Source of the DNA: Frankia sp. AgB32
GTDB taxonomy: Bacteria > Actinomycetota > Actinomycetes > Frankiales > Frankiaceae
Length of the DNA: 50,218 nucleotides
Direction: 5' to 3'
Assembly (NCBI RefSeq): GCF_023243045.1
Contig: NZ_JALKFX010000049.1
Span: forward strand, 1 to 50,218
In this document: positions 12,041-24,800 of the stretch, in pieces
How the letters are laid out: each line of letters starts with the position of its first letter
Numbering within the stretch: position 1 is the stretch's first letter
Notes under the pieces: generated by a model
Told to the model about the DNA's origin: nothing
The model's database searches: none
The model's input: the letters and a program-made list of their open reading frames with translations, nothing else
Position numbers and translations under genes: made by a program

Positions 12041-15000
12041 CGCCTGCCGCCATCGTCGGCACGGGTGCCGACGGGCTGTCACTGGCTGGGCCGGCAGCGC
12101 CGATCAGGGCGTCGCGGACGTACCGGCTCAGGTCGACCACCGTCGGATAGTCGAAGACGAGGGTGACCGGCAGCGGTAGACCGCTGGCCGCACCGAGCCG
12201 GTTGCGCAGGTCGACGGCGGTGAGCGAGTCGAAGCCGAGGTCGCGCAGGGCGCGGTTCGGGTCGACGTCGTCGGCTCCGGCATAGCCGAGCACGGCGGCG
12301 ACCTGCGTACGGATGAGGCTCGACAGATGTCGCTCGCGGGCATCGGGGTCGAGGGCGGCGAGGGTGCGGGCCAGCGGCGAGGCGCCGTCGGCCGCGTCGG
12401 GGTCGGCAGCTGCCGTCGAGGCGTCGGCGGCAGCCGAGCGGGCCCTGCGGACCTCGGGCAGGTCGGTCAGCGCCGCCGGGATTCGCGCGGCGCGCAGAGC
12501 GGCCACGGCCCGGTCCCAGTCGATGTCGGCGATGACGGTGAACGTGTCGTCGTGGCCGACGGCGTCGCGCAGCGCGGTGACGGCCAGATCCGGGTCCATC
12601 GCCGGGATCCCGCGCAGGCGGAGCTGGTCGGCGAGGTCGGCGGTGAGCAGGCCGCCGCCGCCCCACGACCCCCAGGCGACCGAGGTGGCGGCGAGGCCTT
12701 CGGCGCGGCGGCGTCGAGCGAGGGCGTCAAGGTAGGCGTTCGCCGCCGCGTAGCTTCCCTGGCCTGGTCCGCCGAGGGTTCCAGCGAGGGACGAGAACAG
12801 CACGAACGCGCGGACGTCGTGGTCGCGGGTCAGCTCGTCGAGATTGCGTGCCGCGACGGTCTTCGGGCGCAGCACCTTCGCGGCCGACGCGGCGGTCAGG
12901 GTGTCGATGAGGCCGTCGTCGAGGACGCCGGCAGTGTGCACGACAGCGGTCAGCGGCGCGTCGGCGGGCACCGCGGCCAGCACGGCGGCCAGCGCCTCGC
13001 GATCGGCCGCGTCGCAGGCGACGATGGTGACGCTGGCGCCCAGCGCGGTGAGTTCGGCGGCAAGATCGGCCGCGCCGGGCGCGTCCCGGCCCTGCCGGCT
13101 GATCAGCAGCAGATGCGCACCCTCGCGGGCCAGGGAGCGGGCGATGATCTGGCCGAGTGTGCCGGTGCCGCCGGTGATCAGCACGGTGCCGTCCGGCCGC
13201 CATGCGGCGGGAACCGCAGCGCGGCTCGGCGCGCGGACCAGGCGGGCCTGGTAGGCCCCGACGGGGCGCAGCGCAACCTGGTCGTCGTCCCCGGTGAGCA
13301 CGGCACGCAGGCGCCCGGCGGCGCGCTCGTCGAGGGTCGGCGGCAGGTCGACGAGCCCACCCCAGCGGTGCGGGTACTCCATGGCGGCCACCCGGCCCAG
13401 CCCCCAGTACAGCGCCTGCCCGGGTTCCACCCGTCGGTCGGACCGTCCGACGGACACCGCTCCCCGAGTCGCGCACCACACCGGTGCGGCCAGCCCGAGA
13501 TCGCCCAGCGCCTGCAACAGGGCGACGGTGAGCGCGAACCCGACCGGCACGACGCCCCCGTCATCGTCGCCGCGACCGCCGACGTCCGAGTCGCCGTCGT
13601 CACTGTCCGCCTCGGCCCCGAGGGCCAGCAGCGAGAGCACGCCAGTGACGGAACGGTCGGCGAGGGCGGCGCGCAGCCCGGCCGCGACGTCGTCCCGGCC
13701 GGCACCGGCCGTCAGGGTCAGCCGGCTGACGGCGCCCTCGCCGCCGAGGGCGGCGGCGACCCCCTCGACGAGCCCGTCGACCGGAGTTCCGGGCGAGCAG
13801 ACGACCAGCCACGGACCAGCACCGTCAGCCCCGACATCGACCCCCTGGCGGCTGACACCGGGAGTGTCGGGCAGCGGCGACCATGCGATGTCATAACGCC
13901 AGGAGTCGACGGTGGAGCGGGTGGTGCGACGTCGCCGCCAGGTGGCGAGCAGGTCGAGGGCAGGCAGCAGTGGCGCGGCCGACGCGGGCGAGTCCAGGTC
14001 CATGGTGGTGGCGAGCGCGGCGGCGTCGCCCTTCTCCACGGCGGCCCAGAAACGGTCGTCGGTCGCGTCGCGCGAACCACCGACCTCCGTCGCGGAGAGG
14101 CCCGCGTCGGCGGCGGTGTCCACCCAGTAGCGGCGTTCCTGGAACGGATAGGTCGGCAGCGCCGTCCGACGGTTGCTGGCCGGCGGGAGCACCGCGGTCC
14201 AGTCGACCCGGGCGCCGTGGACGTACGCCTCGGCGAGGGCGGTGAGGAGCCGGGCCGGGCCGCCGTCGCCTCGACGCAGCGACCCCACCGTCGCCACCGT
14301 CGTCCCGGCATCCTCGGCGATCTCCTGCACGGCCATGGTCAGGACGGGATGCGGGCTCATCTCGACGAACAGGTCGTAGCCGTCGGCAAGCAGTCGACGC
14401 ACGGCCCGCTCGAACGACACCGGCTGGCGGGAGTTGTCGTACCAGTAGGTGGAGCCAAGCGTGGCTCCGTCGATACGCTCACCCGTGACCGTCGAGTAGA
14501 AGGGGATCTCCCCGGTCATCGGCCGGATCCCGTCGAGCAGGTCCGTCATCCGTTCCCGCAGCGGCTCCACCTGGGCGCAGTGCGAGGCGACCGAAGCCCG
14601 CACCAGGCGCGCCCGCACGCCCACGGCCTCACATTCGGCGACGAAGTCGACCAACGCCGAGACCTCCCCGGCAACCGCCGTCGAACGGGGCCCGTTCACT
14701 CCGGACACGACGAGCCGCCCCTGCCAGGGCGCCAGCCGCTCGCGCAGCGCCTCCTCGGGTAGTGCCACGGAGGCAATCGCCCCCCGGCCCACCAGTTCCT
14801 CGGCGAACAGCCAGCTGCGCCGTACCATCACCTCCGCCGCGTCGCGCAGCGACAACGCCCCGGCGACGCACGCGGCGGCCACCTCACCCTGGGAGCTGCC
14901 GACCACCGCGACCGGCTCGACGCCCCGCGCCCGCCACACCGCCGCCAGCGACACCATCACCGCGAAGAGCACGGGCTGGAGAACCTCGATCAGATCCGTC

Positions 15001-18000
15001 GACGGCGCTCCCGGGACACCGCGTACGACGTCCAGCAGCGACCAGTCCACCAACGGGTCGATCACCCGCGCGCAGTCAGTCAGCCGCTCCCGAAACACCT
15101 CGTCGGTGTCGAGCAGCTCCACCGCCATCCCCACCCACTGGCCACCCTGACCGGGGAACACGAACACCGCTCCCGGGCCGGACCCGATCTTCGCGCGCAC
15201 CGTGGCCGCCGTCGCGACACCGCCGCTGGCCGTGGCCCCACCGTCAGCCAACGACGCGAGCCCGGCGAGCAGCTCCTCGCGGTCCGCGCCGACGACGGCG
15301 GCCCGGTGGTTGAACGCCATGCGGGTGCGGACCAGCGCGTGGCCGACGTCGGCGACGCGGTGTTCGGGGTGAGCGCGGAGCTCCGTCGCGAGCCGGGCGG
15401 CCTGCTCGGTCAGGGCCTCACCGTCGCGGGCGCTGAGCACCCAGGCCACCACGCCGGGCTCCGCGGGCACGGTCTCTGCCGGTGCGGTCTCACTCGGCTC
15501 GGGGTCGGCCTGTTCAAGGATGACGTGCGCGTTCGTCCCTGACAGGCCGAACGACGACACGCCCGCTCGACGCGGCCGGCCGCGGTCGGGCCAGGGCAGC
15601 GCCTCGGTCAGCAGGCGCACCGCGCCGGACGACCAGTCGACGTACGGCGTCGGTGCGTCCACGTGCAGGGTTCGCGGAAGCACGCCATGGCGCAGGGCGA
15701 GGACGGTCTTGATGACCCCGGCGACGCCGGACGCGGCCTGCGGGTGGCCGATGTTGGACTTGAGCGAGCCGACCAGCAGCGGTTCGGTCTCAGGACGGTC
15801 CTGGCCGTAGGTGTCGAGCAGCGCCTCGGCCTCGATGGGGTCGCCGAGTGTGGTGCCGGTGCCGTGCGCCTCGACGGCGTCGACGTCGCGGGCCGCGAGT
15901 CCGGCTGCCGCCAGCGCGGCGCGGATCACCCGCCGCTGGGCCGGCCCGCTGGGCGCGGACAGCCCGTTGCTGGCCCCGTCCTGGTTGGTCGCCGACCCGC
16001 GGATGATGGCGAGCACCGGATGACCCGCCCGGCGGGCGTCGGAGAGCCGTTCCACCAGCAGGACACCGACGCCCTCGCCCAGGCCGACGCCGTCGGCCGC
16101 CGCGGCGAACGCCTTGCACCGCCCATCGGCCGACAGGCCTCGCTGCCGGCTGAACTCGACGAACGACACCGGCGCGCCGACCACCGCCGCGCCGGCGGTC
16201 AGCGCCAGCGAGCACTCCCCCGCCCGCAGCGACTGGACCGCGAGATGCAGCGCCACCAGCGACGAGGAGCAGGCGGTGTCCACGGTGACGGCGGGCCCCT
16301 CCAGGCCGAGGGTGTACGCGATACGGCCGGAGAGCACGCTCGCCGACGAGCCGGTGACGAAGTGGCCTTCGCTGCTCGGCGGGATCCGCTCCATCGACCC
16401 GCCGTAGCCCTGGTAGGACGAGCCGACGAACACGCCGCTGTCGCTGCCGCGCAACGTGCTCGGATCGATCCCGGCGCGTTCCACTGCCTCCCAGGTGGTC
16501 GCGAGCAGCAGTCGCTGCTGCGGGTCCATCGCCACGGCCTCCCGCGGCGAGATTCCGAAGAACCCGGCGTCGAAGTGACCGGCGTCGAGCAGGAACCCGC
16601 CCTCGCGGGTGTAACTGTGCCCGGCGCGGTCGGGGTCGTCATCGAACAGGTTCGGATCCCAGCCGCGGTCGGTCGGGAAGGGGACGATCACATCGTCGCC
16701 TCGTTCGAGCAGCTCCCACAGCGCTTCGGGGGTGCGCACGCCGCCGGGCAGGCGGCAGGCCATCGCCACGATCGCGATCGGCTCGTCAGCCGGCGGTGCG
16801 GGGGCAGCGCCGGCGGCCGGCCGCCCGGCCGGCGCGGCGGTTTCGGCGCTCGTGCCGTCGGCGAGGACCCGCAGATGGCGGCCAAGCTGGGCCGCGGTGG
16901 GGTGGTCGAAGACGAGGGTGACCGGTAGCCGCAGGCCGGTGACGGCGCCCAGCCGGTTTCGCAGGTCGACGGCGGTCAGCGAGTCGAATCCGAGTTCGCG
17001 CAGCGCCCGGCCCGGATCGACCGCGTCCGCGCCCGGATAGCCGAGCACCTCAGCGACCTGGGTCCGGACGAGGTCGAGTACGGCGCGGTCCCGGTCGGCG
17101 GCGGGCAGCGCCGCGAGCAGGTCACGCAGCGCCGAGCCGGCCGGGGTGGCCCGGGCCGTCGTCGTCCCGTCCGGCTCCGCAGCGCCGTCGATCCCGGCGC
17201 GGTCCGACTGGGCGCGCAGCCGACGCGCCTGCGGCAGGCCGTCGAGCAACGGTCGCGGGCCGGCGGAGGTGAACACCGGGACGAACCGCTCCCAGTCGAC
17301 CGCGGCGACGACCACGGCGGTGTCGGCCAGGTCGAGCACCCGACCGAAGGCCGCCAGGGCAAGCGGCGGTGGCATGAACGGGATGCCACTGGCGCGAAGC
17401 TGGTCCTCGGCGAGCGCGGCGGCCATCCCGCCGCCGTCGGCCGGGTTCCAGATACCCCAGGCGATCGAGGTGGCGGCGAGCCCGCGGGCCCGGCGCCGTT
17501 CGGCGAGCGCGTCGAGGTAGGCGTTCGCCGCGGCGTACCCGCCGTGAATTCCGCTGCCCCAGACGGCCGAGATGGAGGAGAACAGCACGAACGCGTCAAG
17601 GGTCGGCTGGTCGAAGACCTCGTCGAGGGCCGCGGCACCGCTTGCCTTCGCCCTCGCTGCCTCGGCGACCTCGGCGAGGGTCGTCTCCGTCAGCGGGGCG
17701 AGGACACCGCCGCCGGCCGTGTGCAGCACCGCGCGGATCGCGTCGCCGCCGGCCTCGACCTGGGCGACGAGGGCCCGCACTTCGGCGGCCTCCGCGACGT
17801 CACAGCGTGCCAACGTGACCCGGGCGCCGGCGGCGCGTAGTCGCGCTGCCAGCTCCGCGGCACCCGGTGCCTGCTCGCCGCGGCGGCTGGCGAGCACGAG
17901 ATGCTCGGCTCCCGCGCGGGCGAGCCAGCCGGCGACGTGCCCACCGACGGCGCCGGTACCGCCAGTGATCAGAATGGTGCCGCGGGGCCGCCAGGGCCCG

Positions 18001-21000
18001 GTCGCACCCGCGCCGATCGACTCCGCAGCGGATTTCGCCGCGACGGAGTGCCCCGCGGTGACGAACGCGGCGTCGGTGTCTTCCGGCGTGGTGCTCTCGG
18101 AGGCGACGATCGCGCCGGCATCCGCGTGGTCGGCGCGGTTGGACAGAGCCGGGTCGGGAGCATGCACCAGGCGCCGGACGAACACCCCGTCGGGGCGCAC
18201 GGCGAGCTGGTCCTCGTCGCCGGCACCACCGAGCACCGCGCACACTCTCCCGACCGCGCGCTCGTCCAGCGCGGCCGGCAGGTCGAGCAGACCGCCCCAG
18301 CGACGTGGATGTTCCAGGGCGGCGCAGCGGGCCAGCCCCCACACCGCAGCCTGCGCCGGGCTGTCCGGCGGGTCGGCCCGGCCCGTCGACACCGCCGAGC
18401 GGGTCAGTACCCACAGCGCGGCGTTCAGATCCGCGTCGTCGAGCGCCTGGACGGTCAAAGCGGTCAGACCGAGGCCGGCGCTGATCTCCGGATGGCGCGG
18501 GTGCGGGGCGTCGTCGAGGGCGAGCAGCGAAAGCACCCCGGTCGGGTACGCGCCATCCCGCCCGGCGTCCGCCAGCAGGTTCGCGAGGTCCGCACGCTCA
18601 ACGCTCGCGGGAACCGGCACCAGCCTCACCGTCGCGCCCCGCGCCGCCATTCCACTCAGCACGGTCGCCGCCGCGTCCGCGTCCGCAGACGCGGCGATGC
18701 CGGGCTCGACCGCCGGGACCAGGGCGAGCCACGCTCCGGTCGGCCCGGCGGCCGAGAGCTCGCCCAGCGGGCGCCAGTCCACCCGATAGCGCCAGGAAGA
18801 CGCCGTCTTCCGGTCACGGACCCGTCGTCGCCAGGATGCGAGTGCGCCCAGCGCGGGCACGAGCGCGTCCAACGGCTCCCCTGGCGGGACGTCGAGCACG
18901 GCGGCGACCGCCGCCGCGTCGTCGCGTTCCACCGCGTCCCACAGAGCCGCGTCGACGTCGGCGTGCGGCGCGTCCGAGGCCGGTTCCACGTCGGCGGCGC
19001 CACCCACGCGTCCCGACGAGGGAGAGAGCCAGTAGCGGTCGCCGCCGAAGGCATAGGTCGGCAGGTCGACGCGGCACGGCGAAGTGCCTCGGAACAACGC
19101 CTGCCAACGCGGCGAGACGCCGTGCGCGTGGGCCTCGGCGAGCGCGGTGAGGAACCGGACCTGGCCGCCGTCGTCGCGACGCAGCGAGCCGAAGGCGATC
19201 ACGTCTGCCGCCTCGACCTGTTCGGCGGTTTCCTCGACGGCCATGGTCAGCACCGGGTGCGCGGAGACCTCGATGAACACCTGGTGGCCATCGTCGATCA
19301 GCGCCCGGGTCGCCTGCTCGAACAGCACCGGCTCGCGCAGGTTGCGCACCCAGTAGTCGGCGTCCAACCCGGCGGTGTCCAGTGGCGCGCCGGTCAGCGT
19401 CGAAACGAACGGGATGTCTCCGGTACGTGGCCTGATCTCGCCGAGCGCTGCCAGCAGCCGGTCCCGGATACCTTCCACCTGGGCCGAGTGCGAAGCGTAG
19501 TCGACCGGAACCGAACGGAACCGGACATCAGCGGCAGCCCAGCCGGCCGTGACGGCGGCGAGCGCGCCCGGATCGCCGGAGACGATCACCGATCGGGGAC
19601 CGTTGATCGCGGCGACGCACACGCGCTCGCCCCACGCCGCGAGATCGGCGGCGACCTGGTCCGGCGTGCGTGCCACCGACACCATCGCGCCGCGTCCGGC
19701 GAGCTCCGCCCGCAGGATGCGGCCACGCACCGCCACCACGCGAGCGGCGTCGGACAGCGTCAGCGCGCCCGCCACGCACGCGGCGGCGATCTCGCCCTGG
19801 GAGTGCCCGACCACCGCGGCGGGCTCGACTCCGCAGTCGCGCCACAGGGCGGCAAGGGACACCATCACGGCGAACAACGCCGGCTGCACCACGTCGACGC
19901 GTTCCAGCGGCGGCGCGCCCGGAGCACCGCGAAGCACATCGGACAGCGACCAGTCGGTGTACGGCGCCAGGGCCGCGGCGCACTCACTCATCCGGGCGCG
20001 AAAGACCGGGCTCGCCTCGAGCAGTTCCAGCGCCATGCCGGTCCACTGGGAACCCTGCCCGGGGAAGACGAACACTGGCCGGGGGTCATCACGGACCTGG
20101 CCACGCACGACGTTCGGGGCCGGATCCGCGGCGGCGAGGGCGGCGAGCCCGGCGAGGAAACCGTCCCGATCCCGGGCGACCACGCCGGCCCGATACTCGA
20201 ACGCCGACCGGGTTGTGGCCAGGGCGAACCCGACTTCGGCCAAGTCGACGTCCGGTCGGTCGGCGACATGCCCGCGCAGCCGTTCGGCCTGTGCCCGCAC
20301 CGCCTGCTCGCCGCGGCCCGACAGCACCCACAGCACGCCGCCGTCGAGCGGCAAGGCCGGCAGTTCGGCCGGGTCGGGCGAGTCCGCGGGCGCCGCGGAC
20401 AGGTCGGCGACGGGTTCAGGTTCCTCCAGGATGGCGTGCGCGTTCGTACCGCTGGCGCCGAAGGAGGACACCGCGGCGCGGCGCGGCGCCGCCTCGCGCG
20501 ACCAGGCGACCGGGTCCGTCAGCAGCTTCACCGCAGCTGCCGACCAGTCGACATGCGGGCTCGGCTCGTCGGCGTACAGGGTGCGGGGCAGCGAGCCGTT
20601 CCCCATCGCGAGCACCATCTTGATCACGCCGGTGAGACCGGAGACGGCAGCGCCATGGCCGATGTTGGACTTCACCGAGCCGAGCCACAGGGGCCGGTCC
20701 GCCGGCCGGTCGCGGCCGTAGACGGCCTGCAACGCCTGGGCCTCGATGGGGTCGCCGAGCCTGGTACCGGTGCCGTGCGCCTCCACCACGTCGACGTCTG
20801 TGGCAGCGAGCTGGGCATCGGCGAGGGCCGCCCGGATCACCCGCTGCTGGGACAGGCCGTTGGGCGCGGTCAGTCCGTTGCTGGCACCATCCGAGTTGAT
20901 CGCACTGCCGCGGACGACCGCGAGCACCGGATGACCGTTGCGGCGCGCGTCGGCGAGTCGTTCCAGCACGAGCACGGCGACGCCCTCCGACCAGCCGGTG

Positions 21001-21797
21001 CCGTTCGCCTCAGCTGCGAACGGTCGGCAGCGCCCGTCCGGGGACAGCGCCCGCTGCCGGCTGAACTCGACGAACGCCATCGGCGTGGCCAGCACCGTCA
21101 CCCCTGCGGCGAGCGCCATGGAGCATTCGCCGCGGCGCAGCGCGCCGGTGGCGAGATGCAGCGCCACCAGCGATGACGAGCACATCGTGTCGACGGTGAT
21201 GGCGGGCCCTTCCAGTCCCAGGCAGTAGGCGACCCGGCCGGACATCACCGCGCTGGACGTACCAAGCACGACGTGCCCCTCCAGGCTCGGAGGCACATCG
21301 GCCGGGTCGGCCGCGTAGTCGTGGTTGGTGGCGCCGACGAAGACGCCGGTGCGGGTGCCTCTCAGCGCCAGCGGGTCGATGCCGGCCCGCTCGATCGCCT
21401 CCCACGACGACTCCAGCAGGAGTCGCTGCTGCGGGGCCATGGCCAGCGCCTCGCGCGGGCTGATCTCGAAGAAGGCGGCGTCAAAGCGGGCGACGTCGGT
21501 GAGGAATCCGCCCTCGCGCACGTAGCTGCGGCCGAGTTGGTCCGGGTCGGCGTCGTAGAGCGAGTCGAGGTCCCAGCCGCGGTCGGCGGGGAAGGGCGAG
21601 ATGACGTCGCGGCCTGCGGCAACGGTGTCCCAGAGGTCCTCGGGGGAGCTGATCCCGCCGGGCAACCGGCAGCTCATCGCCACGATCGCCACGGGCTCGT
21701 GTGCCGCCGCCTCGACCTCGGTCAGCCGATGGCGGGTCTGGCGCAGGTCCGCCGTCACGCGCTTGAGGTAGTCGCGCAGCTTCGCTTCGGTGTTCAC
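6459..21797 (-). CDS. Modular type I polyketide synthase, modules 4-6 (5112 aa)
   Basis: This is the third synthase of the line and adds three ketide units. The GTG start at 21797 lies about 11 nt after a GAGGAG ribosome site, followed by the docking helix [14 protein letters not shown]. Module 4: KS C206, AT S666 with YASH, KR Y1421, ACP S1606. Module 5: KS C1843, AT S2302, KR LDD 2959 and Y3016, ACP S3191. Module 6: KS C3426, AT S3911 with HAFH 4011-4014, DH H4223 and D4392, KR LDD 4762 and Y4819, ACP S4989. A C-terminal docking region (about 5030-5112) ends with an acidic [12 protein letters not shown] tail of the kind that pairs with the next synthase. It is flanked by PKS genes at 47 bp (upstream) and 58 bp (downstream), consistent with one transcript. 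No catalytic residue is missing; odd points are the KS4 active-site neighbour and the AT5 motifs. Confidence 0.98.
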   Translation of the reverse strand: MNTEAKLRDYLKRVTADLRQTRHRLTEVEAAAHEPVAIVAMSCRLPGGISSPEDLWDTVAAGRDVISPFPADRGWDLDSLYDADPDQLGRSYVREGGFLTDVARFDAAFFEISPREALAMAPQQRLLLESSWEAIERAGIDPLALRGTRTGVFVGATNHDYAADPADVPPSLEGHVVLGTSSAVMSGRVAYCLGLEGPAITVDTMCSSSLVALHLATGALRRGECSMALAAGVTVLATPMAFVEFSRQRALSPDGRCRPFAAEANGTGWSEGVAVLVLERLADARRNGHPVLAVVRGSAINSDGASNGLTAPNGLSQQRVIRAALADAQLAATDVDVVEAHGTGTRLGDPIEAQALQAVYGRDRPADRPLWLGSVKSNIGHGAAVSGLTGVIKMVLAMGNGSLPRTLYADEPSPHVDWSAAAVKLLTDPVAWSREAAPRRAAVSSFGASGTNAHAILEEPEPVADLSAAPADSPDPAELPALPLDGGVLWVLSGRGEQAVRAQAERLRGHVADRPDVDLAEVGFALATTRSAFEYRAGVVARDRDGFLAGLAALAAADPAPNVVRGQVRDDPRPVFVFPGQGSQWTGMALELLEASPVFRARMSECAAALAPYTDWSLSDVLRGAPGAPPLERVDVVQPALFAVMVSLAALWRDCGVEPAAVVGHSQGEIAAACVAGALTLSDAARVVAVRGRILRAELAGRGAMVSVARTPDQVAADLAAWGERVCVAAINGPRSVIVSGDPGALAAVTAGWAAADVRFRSVPVDYASHSAQVEGIRDRLLAALGEIRPRTGDIPFVSTLTGAPLDTAGLDADYWVRNLREPVLFEQATRALIDDGHQVFIEVSAHPVLTMAVEETAEQVEAADVIAFGSLRRDDGGQVRFLTALAEAHAHGVSPRWQALFRGTSPCRVDLPTYAFGGDRYWLSPSSGRVGGAADVEPASDAPHADVDAALWDAVERDDAAAVAAVLDVPPGEPLDALVPALGALASWRRRVRDRKTASSWRYRVDWRPLGELSAAGPTGAWLALVPAVEPGIAASADADAAATVLSGMAARGATVRLVPVPASVERADLANLLADAGRDGAYPTGVLSLLALDDAPHPRHPEISAGLGLTALTVQALDDADLNAALWVLTRSAVSTGRADPPDSPAQAAVWGLARCAALEHPRRWGGLLDLPAALDERAVGRVCAVLGGAGDEDQLAVRPDGVFVRRLVHAPDPALSNRADHADAGAIVASESTTPEDTDAAFVTAGHSVAAKSAAESIGAGATGPWRPRGTILITGGTGAVGGHVAGWLARAGAEHLVLASRRGEQAPGAAELAARLRAAGARVTLARCDVAEAAEVRALVAQVEAGGDAIRAVLHTAGGGVLAPLTETTLAEVAEAARAKASGAAALDEVFDQPTLDAFVLFSSISAVWGSGIHGGYAAANAYLDALAERRRARGLAATSIAWGIWNPADGGGMAAALAEDQLRASGIPFMPPPLALAAFGRVLDLADTAVVVAAVDWERFVPVFTSAGPRPLLDGLPQARRLRAQSDRAGIDGAAEPDGTTTARATPAGSALRDLLAALPAADRDRAVLDLVRTQVAEVLGYPGADAVDPGRALRELGFDSLTAVDLRNRLGAVTGLRLPVTLVFDHPTAAQLGRHLRVLADGTSAETAAPAGRPAAGAAPAPPADEPIAIVAMACRLPGGVRTPEALWELLERGDDVIVPFPTDRGWDPNLFDDDPDRAGHSYTREGGFLLDAGHFDAGFFGISPREAVAMDPQQRLLLATTWEAVERAGIDPSTLRGSDSGVFVGSSYQGYGGSMERIPPSSEGHFVTGSSASVLSGRIAYTLGLEGPAVTVDTACSSSLVALHLAVQSLRAGECSLALTAGAAVVGAPVSFVEFSRQRGLSADGRCKAFAAAADGVGLGEGVGVLLVERLSDARRAGHPVLAIIRGSATNQDGASNGLSAPSGPAQRRVIRAALAAAGLAARDVDAVEAHGTGTTLGDPIEAEALLDTYGQDRPETEPLLVGSLKSNIGHPQAASGVAGVIKTVLALRHGVLPRTLHVDAPTPYVDWSSGAVRLLTEALPWPDRGRPRRAGVSSFGLSGTNAHVILEQADPEPSETAPAETVPAEPGVVAWVLSARDGEALTEQAARLATELRAHPEHRVADVGHALVRTRMAFNHRAAVVGADREELLAGLASLADGGATASGGVATAATVRAKIGSGPGAVFVFPGQGGQWVGMAVELLDTDEVFRERLTDCARVIDPLVDWSLLDVVRGVPGAPSTDLIEVLQPVLFAVMVSLAAVWRARGVEPVAVVGSSQGEVAAACVAGALSLRDAAEVMVRRSWLFAEELVGRGAIASVALPEEALRERLAPWQGRLVVSGVNGPRSTAVAGEVSALVDFVAECEAVGVRARLVRASVASHCAQVEPLRERMTDLLDGIRPMTGEIPFYSTVTGERIDGATLGSTYWYDNSRQPVSFERAVRRLLADGYDLFVEMSPHPVLTMAVQEIAEDAGTTVATVGSLRRGDGGPARLLTALAEAYVHGARVDWTAVLPPASNRRTALPTYPFQERRYWVDTAADAGLSATEVGGSRDATDDRFWAAVEKGDAAALATTMDLDSPASAAPLLPALDLLATWRRRRTTRSTVDSWRYDIAWSPLPDTPGVSRQGVDVGADGAGPWLVVCSPGTPVDGLVEGVAAALGGEGAVSRLTLTAGAGRDDVAAGLRAALADRSVTGVLSLLALGAEADSDDGDSDVGGRGDDDGGVVPVGFALTVALLQALGDLGLAAPVWCATRGAVSVGRSDRRVEPGQALYWGLGRVAAMEYPHRWGGLVDLPPTLDERAAGRLRAVLTGDDDQVALRPVGAYQARLVRAPSRAAVPAAWRPDGTVLITGGTGTLGQIIARSLAREGAHLLLISRQGRDAPGAADLAAELTALGASVTIVACDAADREALAAVLAAVPADAPLTAVVHTAGVLDDGLIDTLTAASAAKVLRPKTVAARNLDELTRDHDVRAFVLFSSLAGTLGGPGQGSYAAANAYLDALARRRRAEGLAATSVAWGSWGGGGLLTADLADQLRLRGIPAMDPDLAVTALRDAVGHDDTFTVIADIDWDRAVAALRAARIPAALTDLPEVRRARSAAADASTAAADPDAADGASPLARTLAALDPDARERHLSSLIRTQVAAVLGYAGADDVDPNRALRDLGFDSLTAVDLRNRLGAASGLPLPVTLVFDYPTVVDLSRYVRDALIGAAGPASDSPSAPVPTMAAGDDPIVIVAMSCRLPGGVHTPEQLWSLLRDGADVIGAFPTDRDWDVEGSYDPDPDTFGTYYARGGGFLHDSADFDPDFFGISPREALAMDPQQRLLLETSWEVLERGGIDPESVRGEQVGVYVGSTYNDYGVRLPQAPEGLEGYLATGSASSVASGRIAYTLGLEGPAVTIDTACSSALVAIHLAARALRAGECSMAIAGGVAVMSTMSTFVEFSRQRAMSPDGRCKAFSAAADGAGWSEGVGLLLLERLSDARRAGHPVLAVIRGSAMNQDGASNGLTAPNGLAQQRVIRQALADARLTSADVDVVEAHGTGTTLGDPIEAGALLATYGRDRSADRPLWLGALKSNIGHTQAASGVAGVIKMVLAMCHELLPRTLHADEPTPHVDWSAGTVRLLTAERDWPAAHGPRRAAVSSFGISGTNAHLLLESAPDDPAVLQSPACPDAPAGGEVGGDAPVRAAEAEAAMTWPLSARSEPALAALAGALLTRLDGDGELGLADVGFSLATTRAALPLRAAAVGTNRDGISAALAALTRGETDPGLIRGTARPGGRTAFLFSGQGAQRAGAGHDLWAAHPLFADNLDAVCAHLDPHLGPWTSPEGTPAAARAWSLREVMFAPAGSAAAAALDRTEYTQPALFALEVALFRLVESWGIVPDLLLGHSVGELAAAHVAGVLSLADACALVAARGRLMGGLPAGGAMLSVAADEGEVTEDLAGLSDQVGIAALNGPRATVVSGDADVVDELAARWTGQGRRVRRLRVSHAFHSPRMDPMLDEFAALARALDYAPPTVPVVSNVTGRLATADELTSPDYWVRHVRLAVRFADGIRHSWRDGATAFLELGPDAVLTAMGEACLDDQPATRGATPVWASALRRDLPEDVALATAVARLHAHGVPVDWRAVHAGGAVRVDLPTYPFQRRRYWLEVPPSVASDAASVGLRPGEHPLLGAAVDLPDSGGHLFTGLLSLRTQPWLADHAVGGTAILPGTAFLELAARAGERLGCARVDELTLQAPLVLAGAEAVCLQLAVGAADGSGARPLTVYARPVDAPADDVWTRHAVGTLTPTPTGATPAAGDLASWPPAGAEPLDVEDLYDRLAANGFGYGPVFQGLRAAWRRGEEVFAEASLPAGEQAAAAGFGLHPALLDAALHAIAFTMTDGDRGVLPFSWTGVDLPAVGVATLRVQITPTGRDTLAVRAADVTGRPVAAVDSLVLRPVAADVAQATRSAATRDALFRLAWTAVAPIAGGAAGAGASTPDPVIASFLAPAGSAGDAAARPGGEMFAGTADAVRETTHRALELVQDWLSDLDASPGLLVFVTRGAVAADSEDPPADLVGAAVWGLVRSAQVEHPGRFALVDLDPRTALADGDAVPAEVIDICVATGEPQLAVRAGECRAARLARVQPSAPPTEPAVDTTPAQRRWDPAGTVLVTGATGTLGGLVARHLVTARGMRHLLLVGRRGLGGGGAADLVADLTALGATVTTAAVDVTDREALAALLTAVPAEHPLTAVVHTAGVLDDGVVAALTAERIDPVLRPKVDAVLHLHELTRDRPLAGFVLFSSLAGTFGGSGQANYAAGNAFLDAFAAHRRALGLPAVSMGWGLWERRSAMTGKLDGADLRRLSQGGIVPMPDAMGLALFDAALTRDEPTILTARLDLAAVRRAPGPVPWLYRDLVRVARTPGTGGGPGVDPAGDLRRRLAERADPGERAQLLVDFVRAQAAGVLGHSDPAALDVDRGLLEIGFDSLSAVDLRNRLGAATGLRLPATLLFDYPTVGEIADHLGEQIIPAPAGTTVEPGQSAGLTDLDRLEKSIDRLTERPGEAVQVSERLRGLLARLEQRQDPDGTATRIGAASDDEIFAFIDNELGSG
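12041..16790 (-). other. PKS module 5: KS-AT(atypical, possibly methoxymalonyl)-KR(B)-ACP
   Basis: KS and ACP are ordinary. The AT differs from every other AT in the window: the nucleophile motif is GSSQG (S2301 replaces the usual His before S2302), and the specificity motif is VASH (2403-2406) in place of YASH or HAFH. It aligns with the branched-extender class rather than the malonyl class. KR has [12 protein letters not shown]3016 and N, so it should be active and B-type. Output is a hydroxyl next to an unusually substituted alpha carbon. The methoxymalonyl assignment is inferred from the match to the plecomacrolide backbone; ethylmalonyl or methylmalonyl are alternatives. Confidence 0.85.
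16791..21699 (-). other. PKS module 4: KS-AT(methylmalonyl)-KR(A2-type)-ACP
   Basis: KS has the motif DTMCSSS, with Met instead of Ala before the active Cys206, and [11 protein letters not shown] in the third motif. AT has GHSQG and YASH, so methylmalonyl. The KR has TGGTGAVGG and lacks LDD. It has Trp1413 eight residues before Tyr1421 and His1418 three before it, the A2 fingerprint, which predicts an L-hydroxyl with epimerised methyl. No DH or ER is present. Confidence 0.9.
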
Positions 21798-21844
21798 GCC
21801 GGTGTCATCTCCTCGGCCGCGCGGGCCGGTCAGGGCGGATCGGG

Positions 21845-24800
21845 TCAGGAGATCCTGAGCTCGTTGTCGATCACGTCGAAGATTTCGTCGTCGGAGGCGT
21901 CATCGAGATCGCTCGAAGGTGCGGGGACGGGGGTGGATCCGCTGGCCTGGGCGCCGTCCCAGTCGCGCAGCAGCACATGCAGGCGGGCTGTGAACGCCGG
22001 GCGGTCTGCAGCCGGCATCGCGGCCAGGCCGGCCGCGAGCTGCTCCAGCGCTGCCTGCGGGTCGATGTCCGGGTTCGCGGTGAGCTCGCCCAGCAGGTGG
22101 CGGGCCAGTCGGGTCGGAGTCGGGAAGTCGAAGATGACCGTCGGGGAGAGTGCGACTCCGGTGGCGGCCCGCAGCCGGTTGCGCAGCTCGACCGCGGTCA
22201 GCGAGTCCAGCCCGAGTTCCCGGAAGGCTCGCCCGGGCATCACGGTGCCCCCGCCGGCCCGGCCGAGGACCTCCGCGGTCAGCGTCCGCACAAGATCGAG
22301 CATGGCCCGTTCCTGGTCGGTGCCGGCGAGCCCGGCGAGTCGCGCCCGCCACGATCCCGCCGGGTCAGCGGGGGTCTGGTCCGTCGGCGGTGCGGCCGTC
22401 GACGGCGCCTCGGCGAGGAATCGGCGCACCTCCGGCAGGTCGCGGATCAACGGCATCCACGCCGCCGCGCCGAGCGCCGGCAGGAGCCGTTCCCAGCCGA
22501 CATCCGCGACGAGCGCGCCATCGTCGTCGCGGTCCCGGCTGCCCGGTCCATGAGCCTCGTTCGGCCGCTCTGGGCCCGCGGCACTGCGGTGATCGGGGGC
22601 ATGCCGGTGATCGGGGGCATGCCGATGATCGAGGGCGTGCCGAAGCGCGGCGAGAGCCAGCTCGGCGGACATCGTCCGCAGGCCTGGCACCCGCTGCCCG
22701 CGGCCTGCGCCACCGGTTCCGTCGTGGCCGCCGGCCTCGGCTTCGTCGTCCTCGGCCGGTGTCCAGGCGCCGAAGGCAAGCGACAGGCCGGCGTCGCCGC
22801 GAGCGCGGCGACGCCGGGCCAAGGCGTCGAGGTAGGCGCTGGCGGCCGCAACAGCGGCGAGTCCCCCGCTGCCCCACAGCCCGGCGGCCGCGGGCAGCAC
22901 GACGAACGCGATCGCCGGATCACCCTCGGTCAGCGCATCGACGCGCGCCGCCGTCGCCGTGAGATCGCGAAACGTGGTGGCAAATGTGTCGATGTCGGTC
23001 CGGTCGAGCGGGTCAGCCGCCGCGGCGCACTCGTCCACCGCGAGGAACACCGCGGTCAGACCTGCCGGCAACACCAGGTCCGGCGACAGCGCGGTACCGC
23101 CCGTGGACACGACACTGCCCGTCCCCTCCCGCGTCAGCCAGCGCATGAGCTCACCGGCCGTGTGTCCCGGCGTCGTCACGACCAGCGCGGTCTCCGGTGG
23201 CCGCCACGACGGGGCGTCCTCGGTCACGTCGACGGCGGGCGGCACGTCGATCTCGGCCGTATCGTCCGGATCGGGCGCCGCCGCGACGGCGGAGCGGGCG
23301 ACCGCCGAGGCGTCCGCCATCCCGGTGGTCCGCCCGGACCGGCGCGGGCGGACGAGGTCGGAGGCCCGCGTCAGGCGCTGGGCAAAGATCCGTGCTCCGC
23401 GAACCGCGAGGTGTTCGCCCCGCTCCGTGCCGGCCACGACCGCTCTCAGCAGCGACAGGGCACCGCCACCCGGGGTGGCTGGTAGGTCGACGAGACCGCC
23501 CCACCGGTCGGGATGCTCCACCGCCACGACCCGGCCGAGTCCCCACACCGCTGCCGATTCGGGGCTGACCTCGTCCTCCCTGGCACCGATCGAGACTGCC
23601 CGCCTGGTCACGCACCACAGCGGTGCGACGACGGCGGCGTCTCCGAGCGCCTGGACGAGTGCGACGGTGAGGGCGAGGCCACGGGGCACCCCGGCGTTCG
23701 CCACCTCGGCATCGGCATCGGACGCGAGGCCGAGTAGTGACACGACAGCGGCCGGCGTGGTGCCGTCGAGCGCATCGGCCAGCCGACCTGCCAGCTCCGC
23801 GCGGTCCGTGCCCTCCACCTCGACCGGGATGACCGTTGCCGGACCGTCGGCCAATGCGCCGAGGACCTGGTCGATCCGCAGTTGATGGGTGTCGTGTCGA
23901 GGTGCGGGTACCGCGACGAGCCACCTGCCGGCGATCGCCGCTGACCCTGCGACGGGCAGCGCCGTCCAGCTGACCCGATAGCCGAGCCGACCGAGGACGG
24001 ACTCCTCCCGGCGACGCCGGTGCCACGCGGCGAGCGTGGGGAGGACCGCGCCGAGCTGCTCGGACGATGCCGTCTCCACGGACCCGAGCGTCGCCGACAA
24101 CGCGTCGAGGTCCTCGTGGTCGACGGCGTCCCAGAACCGTGACTCGTCGGCATCGGACCCGGCGACCGGGCGCGGTTCGGGCCAGTAGCGCCGCCGCTGG
24201 AACGGGTAGGTGGGCAGATCCAGCATCACGGGGGCAGGGACGTGCGCCGCCTGGTCGGCCGCGGACGGTTCCGCATCACCATGATCGGGATCGGCGGGAA
24301 CCCAGCTGACGGGGTGGCCGTGGACATGGAGCTGGGCAAGGCTGGTCAGAAAGCGGCTGGGGCCGTGCTCGTCCCGACGCAGGGTGCCGAGCGCGATGGC
24401 CGGCGCCGCGTCTGTGTCGCACTCGGCGCCGGTGCGGTGGCGGTCTATGCCGTCCTGCAGCGCCGGGACGAGCACCGGGTGCGGGCCGACTTCGATCAGC
24501 AGGGTGTGCTCGGCGTCGAGCAGGCCGCGGACGACCGGTTCGAGGAGCACGGTGCGACGCAGGTTGTCCACCCAGTAGTCCGGCCCGCAACCGGCGTCGG
24601 TCATCGGCTCCCCGGTGACGGTGGACACGAAGGTGGTGTGCGGGGTCTGTGGGGTGATGCCGGCGAGTGCCGCGCGGAGGTCGTCGGCGAGGGAGTCGAC
24701 CTGATGGGAGTGCGATGCGTAGTCCACAGCGATCCGCCGGCACTCGACGCCGCCGGTCGCGCAGTCCGCGACGAACTGGTCCAGGTCGTCGTTGCCACCC

